Source: Alloalcanivorax mobilis | Lineage (GTDB): Bacteria > Pseudomonadota > Gammaproteobacteria > Pseudomonadales > Alcanivoracaceae | Direction of reading: 5' to 3' | Assembly: GCF_002864685.1 (NCBI RefSeq) | Contig: NZ_NMQZ01000019.1 | Span: forward strand, 44,593 to 108,592 | Length of the DNA: 64,000 nt | Part shown: in pieces, positions 1 through 13,959 of the stretch | How positions within the stretch are numbered: position 1 is the stretch's first letter | Layout of the letters: each line of letters opens with the position of its first letter | Made by a program: the position numbers and the translations under genes | The notes under the pieces: model-generated | The model's database searches: none | What the model was told of the DNA's origin: nothing | The model's input: only the letters and a program-made list of their open reading frames with translations

Positions 1-1
1 C

Positions 2-733
2 GACGCCATCGATGAGCAGCGTGCTCTGGACGCGGCGCGCGCCTTCCCTGGCCTCAAGGGCATGGACCTGGCCAAGGAGGTCAGCGTCACCGAGCCCTAT
101 CAGTGGGGCGAGGGCTCCTGGGTGCACGGTGAAGGTCACGCCAGCCGCGATGACGGCCGCTTCCACGTGGTTGCCTACGACTACGGCTGCAAACGCAATA
201 TTCTGCGCATGCTCGCCGATCGCGGTTGCCGGCTGACGGTGGTGCCGGCGCAGACGCCCGCCGCCGAGGTGCTGGCGATGAACCCGAACGGCGTCTTTCT
301 GGCCAACGGCCCCGGTGATCCGGAGCCCTGCGACTACGCCATCGAGGCAATTCGCGAGGTGGTCGCCACCGGCTTGCCGGTGTTCGGGATTTGCCTGGGG
401 CACCAGCTGCTGGCGCTGGCCAGTGGCGCGCGTACCCTGAAGATGAATCTCGGCCACCACGGCGCCAACCATCCGGTCAAGAACCTGCAAGATGGCACGG
501 TGATGATCACCAGCCAGAACCATGGTTTCGCGGTGGATGAAAGCAGCCTGCCGGACAATCTGAAAGCCACCCATGTGTCGCTGTTTGATGGCACCTTGCA
601 GGGTATCCACCGTATCGACACGCCGGCATTCAGCTTCCAGGGGCACCCGGAAGCGAGCCCCGGCCCGCACGACTGCGCGCCGCTGTTCGATCACTTTATT
701 GAGCTGATGGAGGCGCACGGGAGCGCCGGTTGA
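2..733 (+). CDS. carA: Carbamoyl-phosphate synthase small subunit, 3' part (5' end outside window)
   Basis: This is the C-terminal two-thirds of the glutamine amidotransferase subunit that hydrolyses glutamine and channels ammonia to CarB for carbamoyl phosphate, the arginine and pyrimidine precursor. The open frame runs in from the left edge without a start. A class I GATase domain is visible: the nucleophile Cys sits in FGICLGHQ (Cys codon at 392-394), and the His/Glu partners in GHPEAS near the C terminus. The gene is followed 164 bp later by carB on the same strand, the usual pair. The gap holds a long palindrome (see 768-861). Confidence 0.97.
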   Translation, partial: DAIDEQRALDAARAFPGLKGMDLAKEVSVTEPYQWGEGSWVHGEGHASRDDGRFHVVAYDYGCKRNILRMLADRGCRLTVVPAQTPAAEVLAMNPNGVFLANGPGDPEPCDYAIEAIREVVATGLPVFGICLGHQLLALASGARTLKMNLGHHGANHPVKNLQDGTVMITSQNHGFAVDESSLPDNLKATHVSLFDGTLQGIHRIDTPAFSFQGHPEASPGPHDCAPLFDHFIELMEAHGSAG

Positions 734-767
734 TTCCGGAACGACCGTGGCCCGCGACGGCTTCGGA

Positions 768-861
768 GGGTCGGACGTCGCACGTCGGACGTCGACACAG
801 AAACACAGAGGCGGCTCCGCCGCCGAAAAGCGTCCGACGTCCGACTTCTGACGTCAGACCC
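768..861. repeat. Heptad-built long palindrome between carA and carB
   Basis: The left arm is three 7-nt units plus a partial one: GTCGGAC at 770, GTCGCAC at 777, GTCGGAC at 784, GTC at 791. The right arm is four inverted units from 832: GTCCGAC, GTCCGAC, TTCTGAC, GTCAGAC. The arms can pair over about 28 nt with few mismatches. The loop contains a GC-rich GGCGGC/GCCGCC inner hairpin. The layout matches the elements at 4663-4802 and 43194-43304. It could act as a transcript-stabilising or attenuating hairpin between carA and carB; its function is unknown. Confidence 0.75.
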
Positions 862-897
862 CAAGCAAAATGCTCGAATCTGGACGGTTAATAAGAC

Positions 898-4116
<3,219 letters not shown>

Positions 4117-4130
4117 CCGTTTCAGGGGCG

Positions 4131-4149
4131 CCCGGGGGGGTGCCCCGGG
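4131..4149. other. GC hairpin between carB and greA
   Basis: A perfect 7-bp inverted repeat (CCCGGGG, 5-nt loop, CCCCGGG) follows the carB stop. It has no T-tract, so it may be a weak attenuator or RNA-processing structure rather than a full terminator; greA could still be read through. Confidence 0.45.
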
Positions 4150-4182
4150 AATGACCCATGAAGGATTCAAGAGGTTAGCGAT

Positions 4183-4659
4183 ATGCAACGTGTTCCCATG
4201 ACGTCCGCCGGGGCGGAAGCCTTGCGCCAGGAGCTGGAACAGCTGAAAAAGGTGGATCGCCCACGCATCACCGCGGCGATCGCCGAGGCCCGCGAGCACG
4301 GCGATCTCAAAGAGAACGCCGAATACCACGCCGCCCGCGAACAGCAGGGTTTCTGTGAAGGGCGCATCAACGACATCGAGGGCAAGCTGTCCAACGCCCA
4401 GATTATCGATATCACCCAGATTGCCCGCACTGGCAAGGTGATTTTCGGTGTCACCGTCACCATTATCGACGTGGACACCGACGAAGAGCGGGTCTACCAG
4501 ATTGTCGGTGACGACGAAGCCGACATCAAAAAGGGTAAGCTCAGCGTCAATTCACCCATCGCCCGCGGCCTGATCGGCCGGGAAGAGGGCGATACGGTGC
4601 AAATCGATACGCCCAGCGGCACTAAAGAGTACGAGATCGATAAGGTCGAGCATTTGTGA
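4183..4659 (+). CDS. greA: Transcription elongation factor GreA
   Basis: GreA enters the RNA polymerase secondary channel and stimulates cleavage of backtracked transcripts. The 158-residue protein has the normal length and layout. An N-terminal antiparallel coiled coil (about 1-75) has acidic tip residues in the segment [13 protein letters not shown], and a C-terminal FKBP-like domain (about 80-158) contains [14 protein letters not shown]. The start ATG follows an AAGAGG ribosome site. Order carA-carB-greA is common in gammaproteobacteria. The heptad palindrome follows immediately and separates it from convergent yhbY. Confidence 0.97.
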   Translation: MQRVPMTSAGAEALRQELEQLKKVDRPRITAAIAEAREHGDLKENAEYHAAREQQGFCEGRINDIEGKLSNAQIIDITQIARTGKVIFGVTVTIIDVDTDEERVYQIVGDDEADIKKGKLSVNSPIARGLIGREEGDTVQIDTPSGTKEYEIDKVEHL

Positions 4660-4662
4660 GAT

Positions 4663-4802
4663 GGGTCGGACGTCTGATGTCGGACGTCTGACGCTTTAAC
4701 CCGGGTTCTGCGACCGGTGAGTATTTCCCGACCGTCGCAGTAAACACTTGGAGCTTTCCGGTTTCGGGTTTAGCGTCCGACGTCCGACGTCCGACGTCCG
4801 AC
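4663..4802. repeat. Heptad-built long palindrome between greA and yhbY
   Basis: The left arm is four 7-nt units (GTCGGAC at 4665, GTCTGAT, GTCGGAC, GTCTGAC). The right arm is four identical GTCCGAC units at 4775-4802, ending 2 nt before the yhbY stop codon. The 80-nt loop has its own inverted repeat (CTGCGAC at 4709 with GTCGCAG ending at 4740). It fills the whole gap between two convergent genes, so it may serve as a bidirectional terminator or 3'-end stabiliser. It belongs to the same family as 768-861. Confidence 0.8.
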
Positions 4803-4803
4803 A

Positions 4804-5115
4804 TTACCCGTTGGCGCGCAGCACGTTGGACAGCTTCGGGTCCGGTTTGGCGGCGGCGCGGTAGAGCAGGGCGATGTTGCCGATGCGCTGCACCAGCTCG
4901 GCGCCGGATGACTGGCACAGGGCCTCGACGAACTCGGCGCGCTGGTCACGGGTGGGGGCGTTGACCTTCACCTTGATCAGCTCATGGTCTTCCAGGCGCC
5001 GGTCCAGCTCTTCCAGAAAGTTCTCGGTGAGGCCTTTGTCACCGGAGATCAGCACTGCTTTGAGGTGGTGGCCGATCTGGCGAAAGCGTTTTTTGTCCTG
5101 TTGACTCAGTGACAT
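4804..5115 (-). CDS. yhbY: Ribosome assembly RNA-binding protein YhbY (CRM domain)
   Basis: This is a 103-residue single CRM-domain protein that associates with pre-50S ribosomal particles. The start [22 protein letters not shown] and the segment around [27 protein letters not shown] are characteristic, and the GxxG-type RNA-binding loop is represented by RIGN near residue 77. Length matches the family. It is divergent from rlmE with a 90-bp shared promoter gap, and convergent with greA. The yhbY-rlmE-ftsH arrangement is conserved in gammaproteobacteria. Confidence 0.95.
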   Translation of the reverse strand: MSLSQQDKKRFRQIGHHLKAVLISGDKGLTENFLEELDRRLEDHELIKVKVNAPTRDQRAEFVEALCQSSGAELVQRIGNIALLYRAAAKPDPKLSNVLRANG

Positions 5116-5205
5116 GCTGTTCTCCGTAAAAGGGAGGCCATTCTAGGAACCTGGCGTGCCTCCCGCAATCATCCGATGCTTCAACCAAGCGCAGGCGGAT
5201 TCATT

Positions 5206-5823
5206 ATGGCCCGATCCAAGAGCAGCCAGCGCTGGCTGCGCGAGCACTTCGACGACCAATGGGTGACCCGCGCCCAGGCCGAGGGCTATCGCTCGCGGGC
5301 CAGCTTCAAACTGATCGAGATCAACGACAAGGACAAGCTGTTCCGCCCGGGCATGACGGTGCTGGATCTGGGCGCCGCGCCGGGCGGCTGGACCCAGGTG
5401 GCGGCAAAGCTGGTCGGTTCACGGGGCACGGTGGTGGCCAGTGATATTCTCGCCATGGATGCCCTGCCGGATGTCACCTTTATCGAAGGCGACTTTCGCG
5501 AGGAGGCGGTCTATGAGCGGATCATCGCATCGCTGGGCGGGCGTCCGGTGGACCTTGTAATGTCCGACATGGCCCCCAATATGAGTGGGAACCGGGCCGT
5601 TGATCTGCCCCGCGCCATGTATCTGGCTGAACTGGCGCTGGATATGGCGGTCAAGGTTCTCAGCCCTGACGGACGCTTTCTGGTGAAAGTGTTCCAAGGC
5701 GAAGGGTTCGATCAGTACCGGCGTGAGCTGCAGAGCCGGTTTGTGCGAGTGGTCAGCCGCAAGCCAGCGGCCAGTCGGCCGCGCTCCTCCGAGGTGTATC
5801 AATTGGGGGTGGGCCTGAAGTAG
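5206..5823 (+). CDS. rlmE: 23S rRNA (uridine-2'-O)-methyltransferase RlmE (FtsJ/RrmJ)
   Basis: RlmE methylates the 2'-O of a conserved 23S rRNA A-loop uridine, using SAM, late in 50S assembly. The 205-residue protein has the SAM motif [15 protein letters not shown] near residue 50, the acidic DMAPNMSG motif, and the catalytic-lysine region [11 protein letters not shown] place the start at 5206 ([10 protein letters not shown]), which has an AGGCGG ribosome site; an ATG 30 bp upstream has none. It precedes ftsH, as in E. coli, where the pair is heat-shock induced. Confidence 0.96.
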   Translation: MARSKSSQRWLREHFDDQWVTRAQAEGYRSRASFKLIEINDKDKLFRPGMTVLDLGAAPGGWTQVAAKLVGSRGTVVASDILAMDALPDVTFIEGDFREEAVYERIIASLGGRPVDLVMSDMAPNMSGNRAVDLPRAMYLAELALDMAVKVLSPDGRFLVKVFQGEGFDQYRRELQSRFVRVVSRKPAASRPRSSEVYQLGVGLK

Positions 5824-5861
5824 TGTAAAGTTTGTTCCATACGATGCGTGTCAGCCCGCTG

Positions 5862-5899
5862 ACAATCCTTTGCCAGGCCGGTGCCTGCCAAAGGATTGT
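5862..5899 (+). promoter_or_regulatory. Strong stem-loop in the rlmE-ftsH gap
   Basis: The 11-nt arm ACAATCCTTTG (5862-5872) pairs perfectly with CAAAGGATTGT (5889-5899). It is extended by a 5-bp inner stem CAGGC/GCCTG capped by a CGGT tetraloop, with one C-C mismatch. No U-tract follows, so it is not a canonical terminator. It lies 37 nt upstream of the ftsH start and could be a leader structure, a processing site or a factor-binding palindrome. Confidence 0.6.
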
Positions 5900-5935
5900 T
5901 AACAGGCCCTAAAGCCCAAGAAGTCGAGGTCTCCC

Positions 5936-7875
<1,940 letters not shown>

Positions 7876-7876
<1 letters not shown>

Positions 7877-8739
7877 TGATCACACGGCTTACCTGTGGGG
7901 CGCGGACATTGGATTTGTCCGCGCCCCTTGTTATGGGCATCCTGAATGTCACCCCGGATTCCTTTTCCGACGGCGGTCGCCATGCCTCCCTGAGCGATGC
8001 TTTGCGCCACGGCGAACGCATGCTCGAAGAGGGCGCGGCGATCATTGATGTGGGCGGTGAGTCCACCCGGCCGGGCGCGGCACCAGTGTCCGTGCAACAG
8101 GAACTGGACCGGGTGGTGCCGGTGGTCGAGGCCCTGGCCCGGGATCTGGGCGCCGTGGTTTCGGTGGACACCAGCACCCCCGAGGTCATCCGCGAAGTGG
8201 CCGGCGCCGGCGCCGGCCTGATCAATGATGTGCGCTCCCTGCGCCGCCCCGGTGCTCTGCGGGCGGCCGCTGACAGCGGCCTGCCGGTCTGTTTGATGCA
8301 CATGCTCGGTGAGCCGGGCGACATGCAGAACAACCCCCATTATGACGATGTCACCGGTGAGGTGATCACCTTCCTTGAGGCGCGTATCCAGGCCTGCCGT
8401 GCCGCCGGCATTGGCCGCGAGCGCCTGTTGCTGGATCCGGGCTTTGGTTTTGCAAAGACGGTCACGCATAATTTGCGTTTGCTGGCTGAACTTGAACGGC
8501 TCAGCGCGCTCGAATTGCCGGTGTTGGTGGGCCTGTCGCGGAAGTCTCTGTTCGGTAAGGTGCTGAACCGACCGGTGCGGGAGCGCCTGCCCGCTTCGCT
8601 GGCGGCGGCGGTGATGTGCGTGGAGCGGGGCGCGTTGATTGTGCGGGCCCATGATGTGAAAGAAACCGTGGACAGCGTGCGCTTCGCGCGGGCTGTTCTG
8701 AGTGAAAGCGGTCCTCGGGAGACAATGGATGAGTCGTAA
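7876..8739 (+). CDS. folP: Dihydropteroate synthase
   Basis: FolP condenses p-aminobenzoate with 6-hydroxymethyl-dihydropterin pyrophosphate in folate synthesis and is the sulfonamide target. The 287-residue TIM-barrel protein shows the signatures [15 protein letters not shown] (near 20-34) and [13 protein letters not shown] (near 55-67), plus [11 protein letters not shown] and VGLSRKS. The ATG shares one base with the ftsH stop (translational coupling), and the end overlaps glmM by 11 bp. The ftsH-folP-glmM order is the standard gammaproteobacterial operon. Confidence 0.97.
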
Positions 8740-10063
8740 ATATTTTGGAACGGATGGTATCCGTGGCACCGTGGGGGAACCCCCGATCACGCCGGATTTC
8801 GTGCTCAAACTGGGCTGGGCCGCCGGGCGCGTGCTCGCCGCTCGTGGCGGCAGCAAAATCCTGATCGGCAAGGACACCCGCATCTCCGGCTATATGTTCG
8901 AATCGGCCCTGGAAGCGGGCATCTCCTCCGCCGGCGTGGACGTGCGCCTGCTCGGGCCGATGCCCACCCCGGCGATCGCTTATTTGACGCGCACGCTGCA
9001 CGCCCAGGCCGGCATCGTGATCTCCGCGTCGCACAATCCCTACACCGACAACGGCATCAAGTTTTTCGGCGGCGACGGCCGTAAGCTCAACGAGCAGATC
9101 GAGGAAGAGATCGAGCGCATGCTGGACGAGCCGATCGCCGTGGTCGCCACCGACAAGCTGGGCAAGGTGCGCCGCATCGACGACGCCCGCGGCCGCTATA
9201 TTGAGTTCTGCAAAAGCACGGCGCCGGGCCTGAGCCTGAAGGGTCTGAAAATCGTCGTCGACACCGCCAATGGCGCGGCTTACCACATCACCCCTGATGT
9301 GTTCGAAGAGCTCGGTGCCACGGTGGTGGCCATCGGCAATCGGCCCGACGGGTTCAATATCAACCGTGAATGCGGCTCCACCCACCCCGACGCCCTGTGC
9401 CAGCGCGTGGTGGACGAAGGCGCGGACCTGGGCGTGGCCCTGGACGGCGACGCCGACCGGTTGATCATGGTGGATGACCAGGGGCGGGTCGTGGATGGCG
9501 ACCAGTTGCTGTACATCATTGCCCGGCAGCGTCACGGTCGCGGCGCGCTCAAGGGCGGCGTGGTGGGAACGCTGATGTCCAATCTGGGCCTGGAGCTGGC
9601 GCTGCACGACCTGGGTATTTCGTTCGTGCGCGCCAAGGTCGGCGATCGCTACGTGATGGAGCAGCTTGAAGAGCACAACTGGCTGCTGGGCGGCGAATCC
9701 TCCGGCCATCTGGTGTGTCTGGATCGCACCTCCACCGGTGACGGCACGGTGGCCGCTCTGCAGGTGCTGGCGGCGCTGTGCGAGCAGGGCGTCACTTTGC
9801 GTGAGGCGGCCGCCGCGGCGCCATTGATGCCTCAAAGTCTGATTAACGTGCGCGGCGCGAACCGCGACGGGTTCATGGACGACACCGCGATGACGGCGGT
9901 GTTGCACGAAGTGGAACAGGAACTGGGCAGTAATGGGCGCGTGCTGTTGCGGCCGTCCGGCACTGAGCCGCTGGTGCGGGTCATGGTGGAAGGGCGCGAT
10001 GCCGATCAGGTTGAGCGGTTATGCCAGCGTCTCGCCGACGCCGTGCAGACGGCGATTGCCTGA
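8729..10063 (+). CDS. glmM: Phosphoglucosamine mutase
   Basis: GlmM interconverts glucosamine-6-P and glucosamine-1-P for UDP-GlcNAc, feeding peptidoglycan and LPS. The 444-residue protein begins [13 protein letters not shown]. The phosphoserine loop is [15 protein letters not shown] (Ser near 102), the metal loop is ALDGDADR, and the sugar loop is GGESSGH. The C-terminal phosphate loop is [16 protein letters not shown] take the start at 8729, preceded by CGGGAGA, rather than the in-frame 8702 codon. It overlaps the folP end and is followed by tpiA after 50 bp. Confidence 0.97.
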   Translation: MSRKYFGTDGIRGTVGEPPITPDFVLKLGWAAGRVLAARGGSKILIGKDTRISGYMFESALEAGISSAGVDVRLLGPMPTPAIAYLTRTLHAQAGIVISASHNPYTDNGIKFFGGDGRKLNEQIEEEIERMLDEPIAVVATDKLGKVRRIDDARGRYIEFCKSTAPGLSLKGLKIVVDTANGAAYHITPDVFEELGATVVAIGNRPDGFNINRECGSTHPDALCQRVVDEGADLGVALDGDADRLIMVDDQGRVVDGDQLLYIIARQRHGRGALKGGVVGTLMSNLGLELALHDLGISFVRAKVGDRYVMEQLEEHNWLLGGESSGHLVCLDRTSTGDGTVAALQVLAALCEQGVTLREAAAAAPLMPQSLINVRGANRDGFMDDTAMTAVLHEVEQELGSNGRVLLRPSGTEPLVRVMVEGRDADQVERLCQRLADAVQTAIA

Positions 10064-10113
10064 GTGCCGGCGCCGGGCCGCGAAGATCCCGTGACGCCCT
10101 GGAGGGGGATGCA

Positions 10114-10860
10114 ATGACAAGAACACCGCTGGTGGCGGGCAACTGGAAGATGAATGGTCGGCGCGGCCTGGCCGGCGAGATCGCCGCCGCGCTGACCGGC
10201 TCCCTGTCGGAAAACGTGGAAGTGGCGTTATGCCCGCCGTATCCGTATCTGGTGGCGCTGGGCGATGCCCTGCCCGCCGGCGTGGGGCTGGGTGCGCAGG
10301 ATGTGTGCGACCACCAGGATGGCGCTTTCACCGGTGAGGTCTCCGCTGAAATGCTGGCTGATCTGGGCTGCCGTTACGTCATCGTCGGGCATTCCGAGCG
10401 CCGCGAGTACTACGGCGAAAGCGATGATCTGGTGGCGAGCAAGTTTCTGCGCGCCCGCGAGGCGGGGCTGGTGCCGATTCTGTGCGTGGGTGAAACCCTG
10501 CGTCAGCGCGAAGCGGGAGACACCGAGCAGGTGGTGGTGCAACAGATGATGACCGTGGTCGAGGCGGCGGGTGCCGGCGCGTTCGAGAACGCGGTGCTGG
10601 CCTACGAGCCGGTCTGGGCGATTGGCACCGGCTTGACCGCCAGCCCCGAAGAGGCTCAGGCGGTGCATGCCCTGCTGCGCGGAACCCTGGCGAAAAGTGC
10701 CCCGGAAGTGGCGGCGAAAATGCGCCTTCTTTACGGCGGCAGCGTAAAGGCGGATAATGCCGCCCCTCTGTTTGCCCAGCCGGATATCGACGGAGGGTTG
10801 ATCGGCGGGGCGTCACTGAAGGCGGACGAATTTATCGCCATTTGTCGGGCGGCAGGTTGA
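10114..10860 (+). CDS. tpiA: Triose-phosphate isomerase
   Basis: TpiA interconverts dihydroxyacetone phosphate and glyceraldehyde-3-P. The 248-residue barrel shows the substrate lysine in AGNWKMNG, the electrophilic His in IVGHSERRE, the catalytic Glu in AYEPVWAIGTG, and the phosphate-binding end LYGGSV...GGLIGGASL. The start ATG lies 7 bp after a strong GGAGGGGG site. An in-frame codon at 10021 lies within glmM and would add an Arg-rich non-family extension, so I reject it. The glmM-tpiA-secG order is conserved. Confidence 0.97.
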   Translation: MTRTPLVAGNWKMNGRRGLAGEIAAALTGSLSENVEVALCPPYPYLVALGDALPAGVGLGAQDVCDHQDGAFTGEVSAEMLADLGCRYVIVGHSERREYYGESDDLVASKFLRAREAGLVPILCVGETLRQREAGDTEQVVVQQMMTVVEAAGAGAFENAVLAYEPVWAIGTGLTASPEEAQAVHALLRGTLAKSAPEVAAKMRLLYGGSVKADNAAPLFAQPDIDGGLIGGASLKADEFIAICRAAG

Positions 10861-10868
10861 ATTAGCTT

Positions 10869-11333
10869 ATGGATATTGTGCTTCATGTGGTGCACGTGCT
10901 CGCGGCGCTGGGCCTGATTGGTCTGGTTCTGGTTCAGCACGGTAAAGGCGCCGACGCCGGTGCCTCCTTTGGCAGTGGCGGTTCGCAGACGGTGTTTGGC
11001 AGTGCCGGTAACGCCAACTTCCTGACCCGCTCCACGGCGGTGCTGGCGGCGGTCTTTTTTGTGACCAGTCTGGGGCTGGCCTGGATGGCCCGCAACGAGG
11101 CTGGCGGTGGCGGTATTTTGCCGGCGTTCGAAGAAAGCATCGACGATCAGGATGTGCCGTCTCTGGATCAGAACGACGCGTCCGAAGGTGTTCAGAGCGA
11201 CGTACCGGCCGCGAGTGGCGGCGGTGATGTGCCGTCGGTGCAATCTTCCGAAAACGGCACTTCCGATGTGCCGTCGGCTGGGTTAGAATCCCCGGCCCCG
11301 GATGAGGCACCGTCTCAACCGGCTCAGAATTAA
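10869..11333 (+). CDS. secG: Preprotein translocase subunit SecG
   Basis: SecG is the small auxiliary subunit of the SecYEG channel. Two TM segments are visible (about 1-20 and 52-72), separated by the conserved loop [27 protein letters not shown]. At 154 residues it is longer than E. coli SecG (110), owing to an acidic Asp/Ser/Pro-rich tail with repeated DVPS units after residue 85. It lies between tpiA and tRNA-Leu, as in many gammaproteobacteria. Confidence 0.95.
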   Translation: MDIVLHVVHVLAALGLIGLVLVQHGKGADAGASFGSGGSQTVFGSAGNANFLTRSTAVLAAVFFVTSLGLAWMARNEAGGGGILPAFEESIDDQDVPSLDQNDASEGVQSDVPAASGGGDVPSVQSSENGTSDVPSAGLESPAPDEAPSQPAQN

Positions 11334-11342
11334 GGTGTTTTT

Positions 11343-11429
11343 GCCGAAGTGGTGAAATTGGTAGACACGCTATCTTGAGGGGGTAGTGACCTTACGGTCG
11401 TGCCGGTTCAAGTCCGGCCTTCGGCACCA
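11343..11429 (+). tRNA. leuU: tRNA-Leu (anticodon GAG)
   Basis: A complete 87-nt class II tRNA with encoded CCA. The acceptor GCCGAAG pairs with CTTCGGC. The anticodon stem CTATC/GGTAG encloses loop TTGAGGG, giving anticodon GAG; a long variable arm and the GTTCAAGTC T-loop follow. Its place directly after secG matches E. coli leuU. The variable-arm hairpin CTTACGG is short but normal for Leu. Confidence 0.95.
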
Positions 11430-11519
11430 ATTTTTGACGTTGATGGCGGGGTTGAAGACTCAGGTTTTCGCCCTAATATCAAGCGAGATGTAACGGGTTT
11501 TACGACGGCCGTTAAGATC

Positions 11520-11542
11520 GCGAAAAATAGAGACTTTTTCGC
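11520..11542. other. Perfect inverted repeat between the two tRNA genes
   Basis: An 8-bp arm GCGAAAAA is mirrored by TTTTTCGC around a 7-nt loop. It lies just upstream of the metY -35 box (11551). The stem is A/T-rich, so it is unlikely to be an efficient terminator. It may be a regulator-binding site or a weak 3' structure for the tRNA-Leu transcript. Confidence 0.45.
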
Positions 11543-11550
11543 AGATTCGA

Positions 11551-11579
11551 TTGACAGGGCCCGCGCAAATAACTAGTAT
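11551..11579 (+). promoter_or_regulatory. Sigma70 promoter of the initiator tRNA / rimP-nusA operon
   Basis: A perfect -35 TTGACA (11551-11556), a 17-bp spacer, and -10 TAGTAT (11574-11579) lie 18 bp before the mature tRNA start. Confidence 0.85.
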
Positions 11580-11596
11580 TTGCGCTCGATTTCAAG

Positions 11597-11673
<77 letters not shown>

Positions 11674-11705
11674 CTTGTCAGAACCGGTCCCGGTTCTGTG
11701 CCGTG

Positions 11706-11731
11706 AAAAGCCCCTCTAGCAGGGGCTTTTT
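11706..11731 (+). terminator. Intrinsic terminator after metY
   Basis: The arm AAAAGCCCCT, a 5-nt loop and AGGGGCTTTT followed by T form a compact hairpin with a U-tract. Some readthrough into rimP is likely, as in E. coli. Confidence 0.9.
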
Positions 11732-11897
11732 GCTATTCACAACCGGGGTTGGAAGTGGGAATGGGCATCGGGTCTGTTGTCGGATGATTGACAATAGGTC
11801 CTAAGCCCATTTTTTGTTTGTGATGCCGGAGCGGTGGCTCCCGGGGCAACGGCTTTTGAAGCAGCGGCCCCGAAGCAAAGGCTCGAAAAGGGACTCA

Positions 11898-12353
11898 ATG
11901 TCGAAACGCACGGATCAACTCAAGGAGCTGCTGGCTCCAGTGGTCGAAGACCTGGGTTTTACCCTTTGGGGCGTACAGTACCTCCAGGGGCGCGGTGCGG
12001 TATTGCGTCTGTTTATCGACCATGAAGACGGCATCAACGTGGATGATTGCATCCGCGTCAGTCACGAAGTCAGCGGTGTGCTGGACGTGGAAGATCCGAT
12101 CCCAGGCGAGTACAACCTGGAAGTGTCTTCCCCCGGCATGGATCGTCCGCTGTTTGAATTAGCCCAGTTTCAGCTCTATCTGGGCGATGATGTGCACCTA
12201 AAGCTGCTGGCCCCGGTGGCGGGCAAGCGTAAACTGACGGCCACCCTGGTGGGCGTCGACGGCGATACGCTGGTGTTGATGCTCAATGGTGACACCCTGC
12301 GTGTTCCTTACAGTCAGGTGGACCGTGCTCGTCTGGAGCCGCGCTTCGATTGA
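11898..12353 (+). CDS. rimP: Ribosome maturation factor RimP
   Basis: RimP is needed for 30S subunit maturation. The 151-residue protein begins MSKRTDQLKELLAPVVEDLGF. The core signature LRLFIDHEDGINVDDCIRVSHEVSGVLD and the SSPGMDRPL motif near residue 80 are typical. An upstream in-frame codon (11814) would add 28 residues unlike the family. The chosen ATG has an AAAGGGA site. It is followed by nusA in the conserved operon. Confidence 0.95.
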   Translation: MSKRTDQLKELLAPVVEDLGFTLWGVQYLQGRGAVLRLFIDHEDGINVDDCIRVSHEVSGVLDVEDPIPGEYNLEVSSPGMDRPLFELAQFQLYLGDDVHLKLLAPVAGKRKLTATLVGVDGDTLVLMLNGDTLRVPYSQVDRARLEPRFD

Positions 12354-12388
12354 GCGTGACCTGAACATACCTTTGTAAAGGCCTGGCC

Positions 12389-13894
12389 ATGAACAAAGAG
12401 ATCCTGCTGGTAGCGGAAACTGTTTCCAACGAAAAAGGCGTCAGCCGCGATGTGATCTTTGAAGCCATCGAGTCTGCGTTGGCGGCGGCGACCAAAAAGC
12501 GCTTCAAGGAAGAAGATGTGGAAATTCGTGTGCAGATCGACCGGGTCTCCGGCGATTACGGCACGTTCCGCGTCTGGCATGTGGTTCCTGACGAAGAGCT
12601 GTTCGAGTTCGGCAAGCAACTGACCCTCGATGAAGCCCACGAGCAGGATCAGAGCCTGCGGATTGGCGATGTCTATGAAGAGCAGATTGAATCCGAAGCG
12701 TTCGGTCGTATCGCTGCTCAGACCGCCAAACAGGTGATCGTGCAAAAGGTGCGTGAGGCGGAGCGTCGCCAGATCATTGAAGAATACCGTGATCGTATTG
12801 GTGAGCTGGTCAGTGGCACGGTGAAAAAATCCAGCCGCGAAGCGATCGTGCTGGACCTGGGTGGCAATGCCGAGGCGCTGATTACCCGCGAACATATGAT
12901 TACCCGTGAAAGCGTGCGCCAGAATGACCGGGTGCGGGCTTATCTGCTGGGCGTTAACGAAGAAAGCCGTGGCCCGCAGTTGTTTGCCAGCCGGGCGTGC
13001 CCGGAAATGCTGATTGAGCTGTTCAAGATTGAAGTGCCGGAAATTGGTGAAGAGCTGATCGAGATCAAGGGCGCGGCCCGTGATCCGGGCTCGCGCGCCA
13101 AGATCGCGGTGAAGACCAACGATCAGCGCATCGATCCGGTGGGGGCTTGCGTGGGTATGCGCGGCGCCCGAGTACAGGCGGTTTCCAACGAGTTGGGTGG
13201 CGAGCGTATCGACATCGTGCTGTGGGACGACAACCCCGCGCAGCTGGTGATCAACGCGATGCAGCCCGCCGAGGTGGCGTCCATCGTGATGGACGAAGAG
13301 AGCCACTCCATGGACATCGCCGTGGAAGACGAATCGGCGCTGGCCCAGGCGATCGGCCGCAGTGGGCAGAACATTCGCCTTGCTTCCGAGCTGACCGGCT
13401 GGGAACTGAACGTAATGACGCTGGAAGACGCTGAGAACAAGCAGCAGAAAGAGGCCGAAGAGGCCCTCCAGACGTTTATTGATTTTCTCGATGTGGACGA
13501 AGAGATGGCCGCCGTGCTGGTGGACGAGGGTTTCTCGTCGCTGGAAGAAGTGGCGTATGTGCCCACCGAAGAAATGCTCGCGATCGAAGGCTTTGACGAA
13601 GACATCGTCGAAGCGCTCCGGCAGCGCGCCAAGGACGCCCTGCTCACCCGGGCTCTGGTGTCCGAAGAGAAATTTGAACAAGCCGAACCCGCCGAGGACC
13701 TGCTGAACATGGAAGGCATGGACCGAGCACTGGCGGTGGATATGGCTTCCCGAGGCATTGTCACCATGGAAGACCTTGCTGAACAAGCGGTGGATGACCT
13801 GCTGGAAATCGAGGGAATGGACGAAGAGCGCGCGGCCCAATTGATTATGACCGCTCGCGCCCCCTGGTTCGAAGGCGAAGAAGCCGGCGAATGA
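12389..13894 (+). CDS. nusA: Transcription termination/antitermination protein NusA
   Basis: NusA binds RNA polymerase and RNA to modulate pausing, termination and rrn antitermination. The 501-residue protein has the expected order: N-terminal polymerase-binding domain (1-125), S1 domain (about 135-200, [19 protein letters not shown]), two KH domains (about 200-345, with [12 protein letters not shown] and [13 protein letters not shown]), and two acidic C-terminal repeats (about 365-495) with the DLLNMEGMD and DLLEIEGMD signatures. It lies between rimP and infB. Confidence 0.98.
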   Translation: MNKEILLVAETVSNEKGVSRDVIFEAIESALAAATKKRFKEEDVEIRVQIDRVSGDYGTFRVWHVVPDEELFEFGKQLTLDEAHEQDQSLRIGDVYEEQIESEAFGRIAAQTAKQVIVQKVREAERRQIIEEYRDRIGELVSGTVKKSSREAIVLDLGGNAEALITREHMITRESVRQNDRVRAYLLGVNEESRGPQLFASRACPEMLIELFKIEVPEIGEELIEIKGAARDPGSRAKIAVKTNDQRIDPVGACVGMRGARVQAVSNELGGERIDIVLWDDNPAQLVINAMQPAEVASIVMDEESHSMDIAVEDESALAQAIGRSGQNIRLASELTGWELNVMTLEDAENKQQKEAEEALQTFIDFLDVDEEMAAVLVDEGFSSLEEVAYVPTEEMLAIEGFDEDIVEALRQRAKDALLTRALVSEEKFEQAEPAEDLLNMEGMDRALAVDMASRGIVTMEDLAEQAVDDLLEIEGMDEERAAQLIMTARAPWFEGEEAGE

Positions 13895-13959
13895 CGCGTA
13901 TGAAATGACGCGTTGAGCGCAGGGCACCACCAAGAAGTGGACAGGAGAGTGTTGCTGAC

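Noticed and set aside
768..861. Heptad arrays as a CRISPR array
   Set aside because: Units are 7 nt without spacers and the arms are inverted to each other; no cas gene is in the window.
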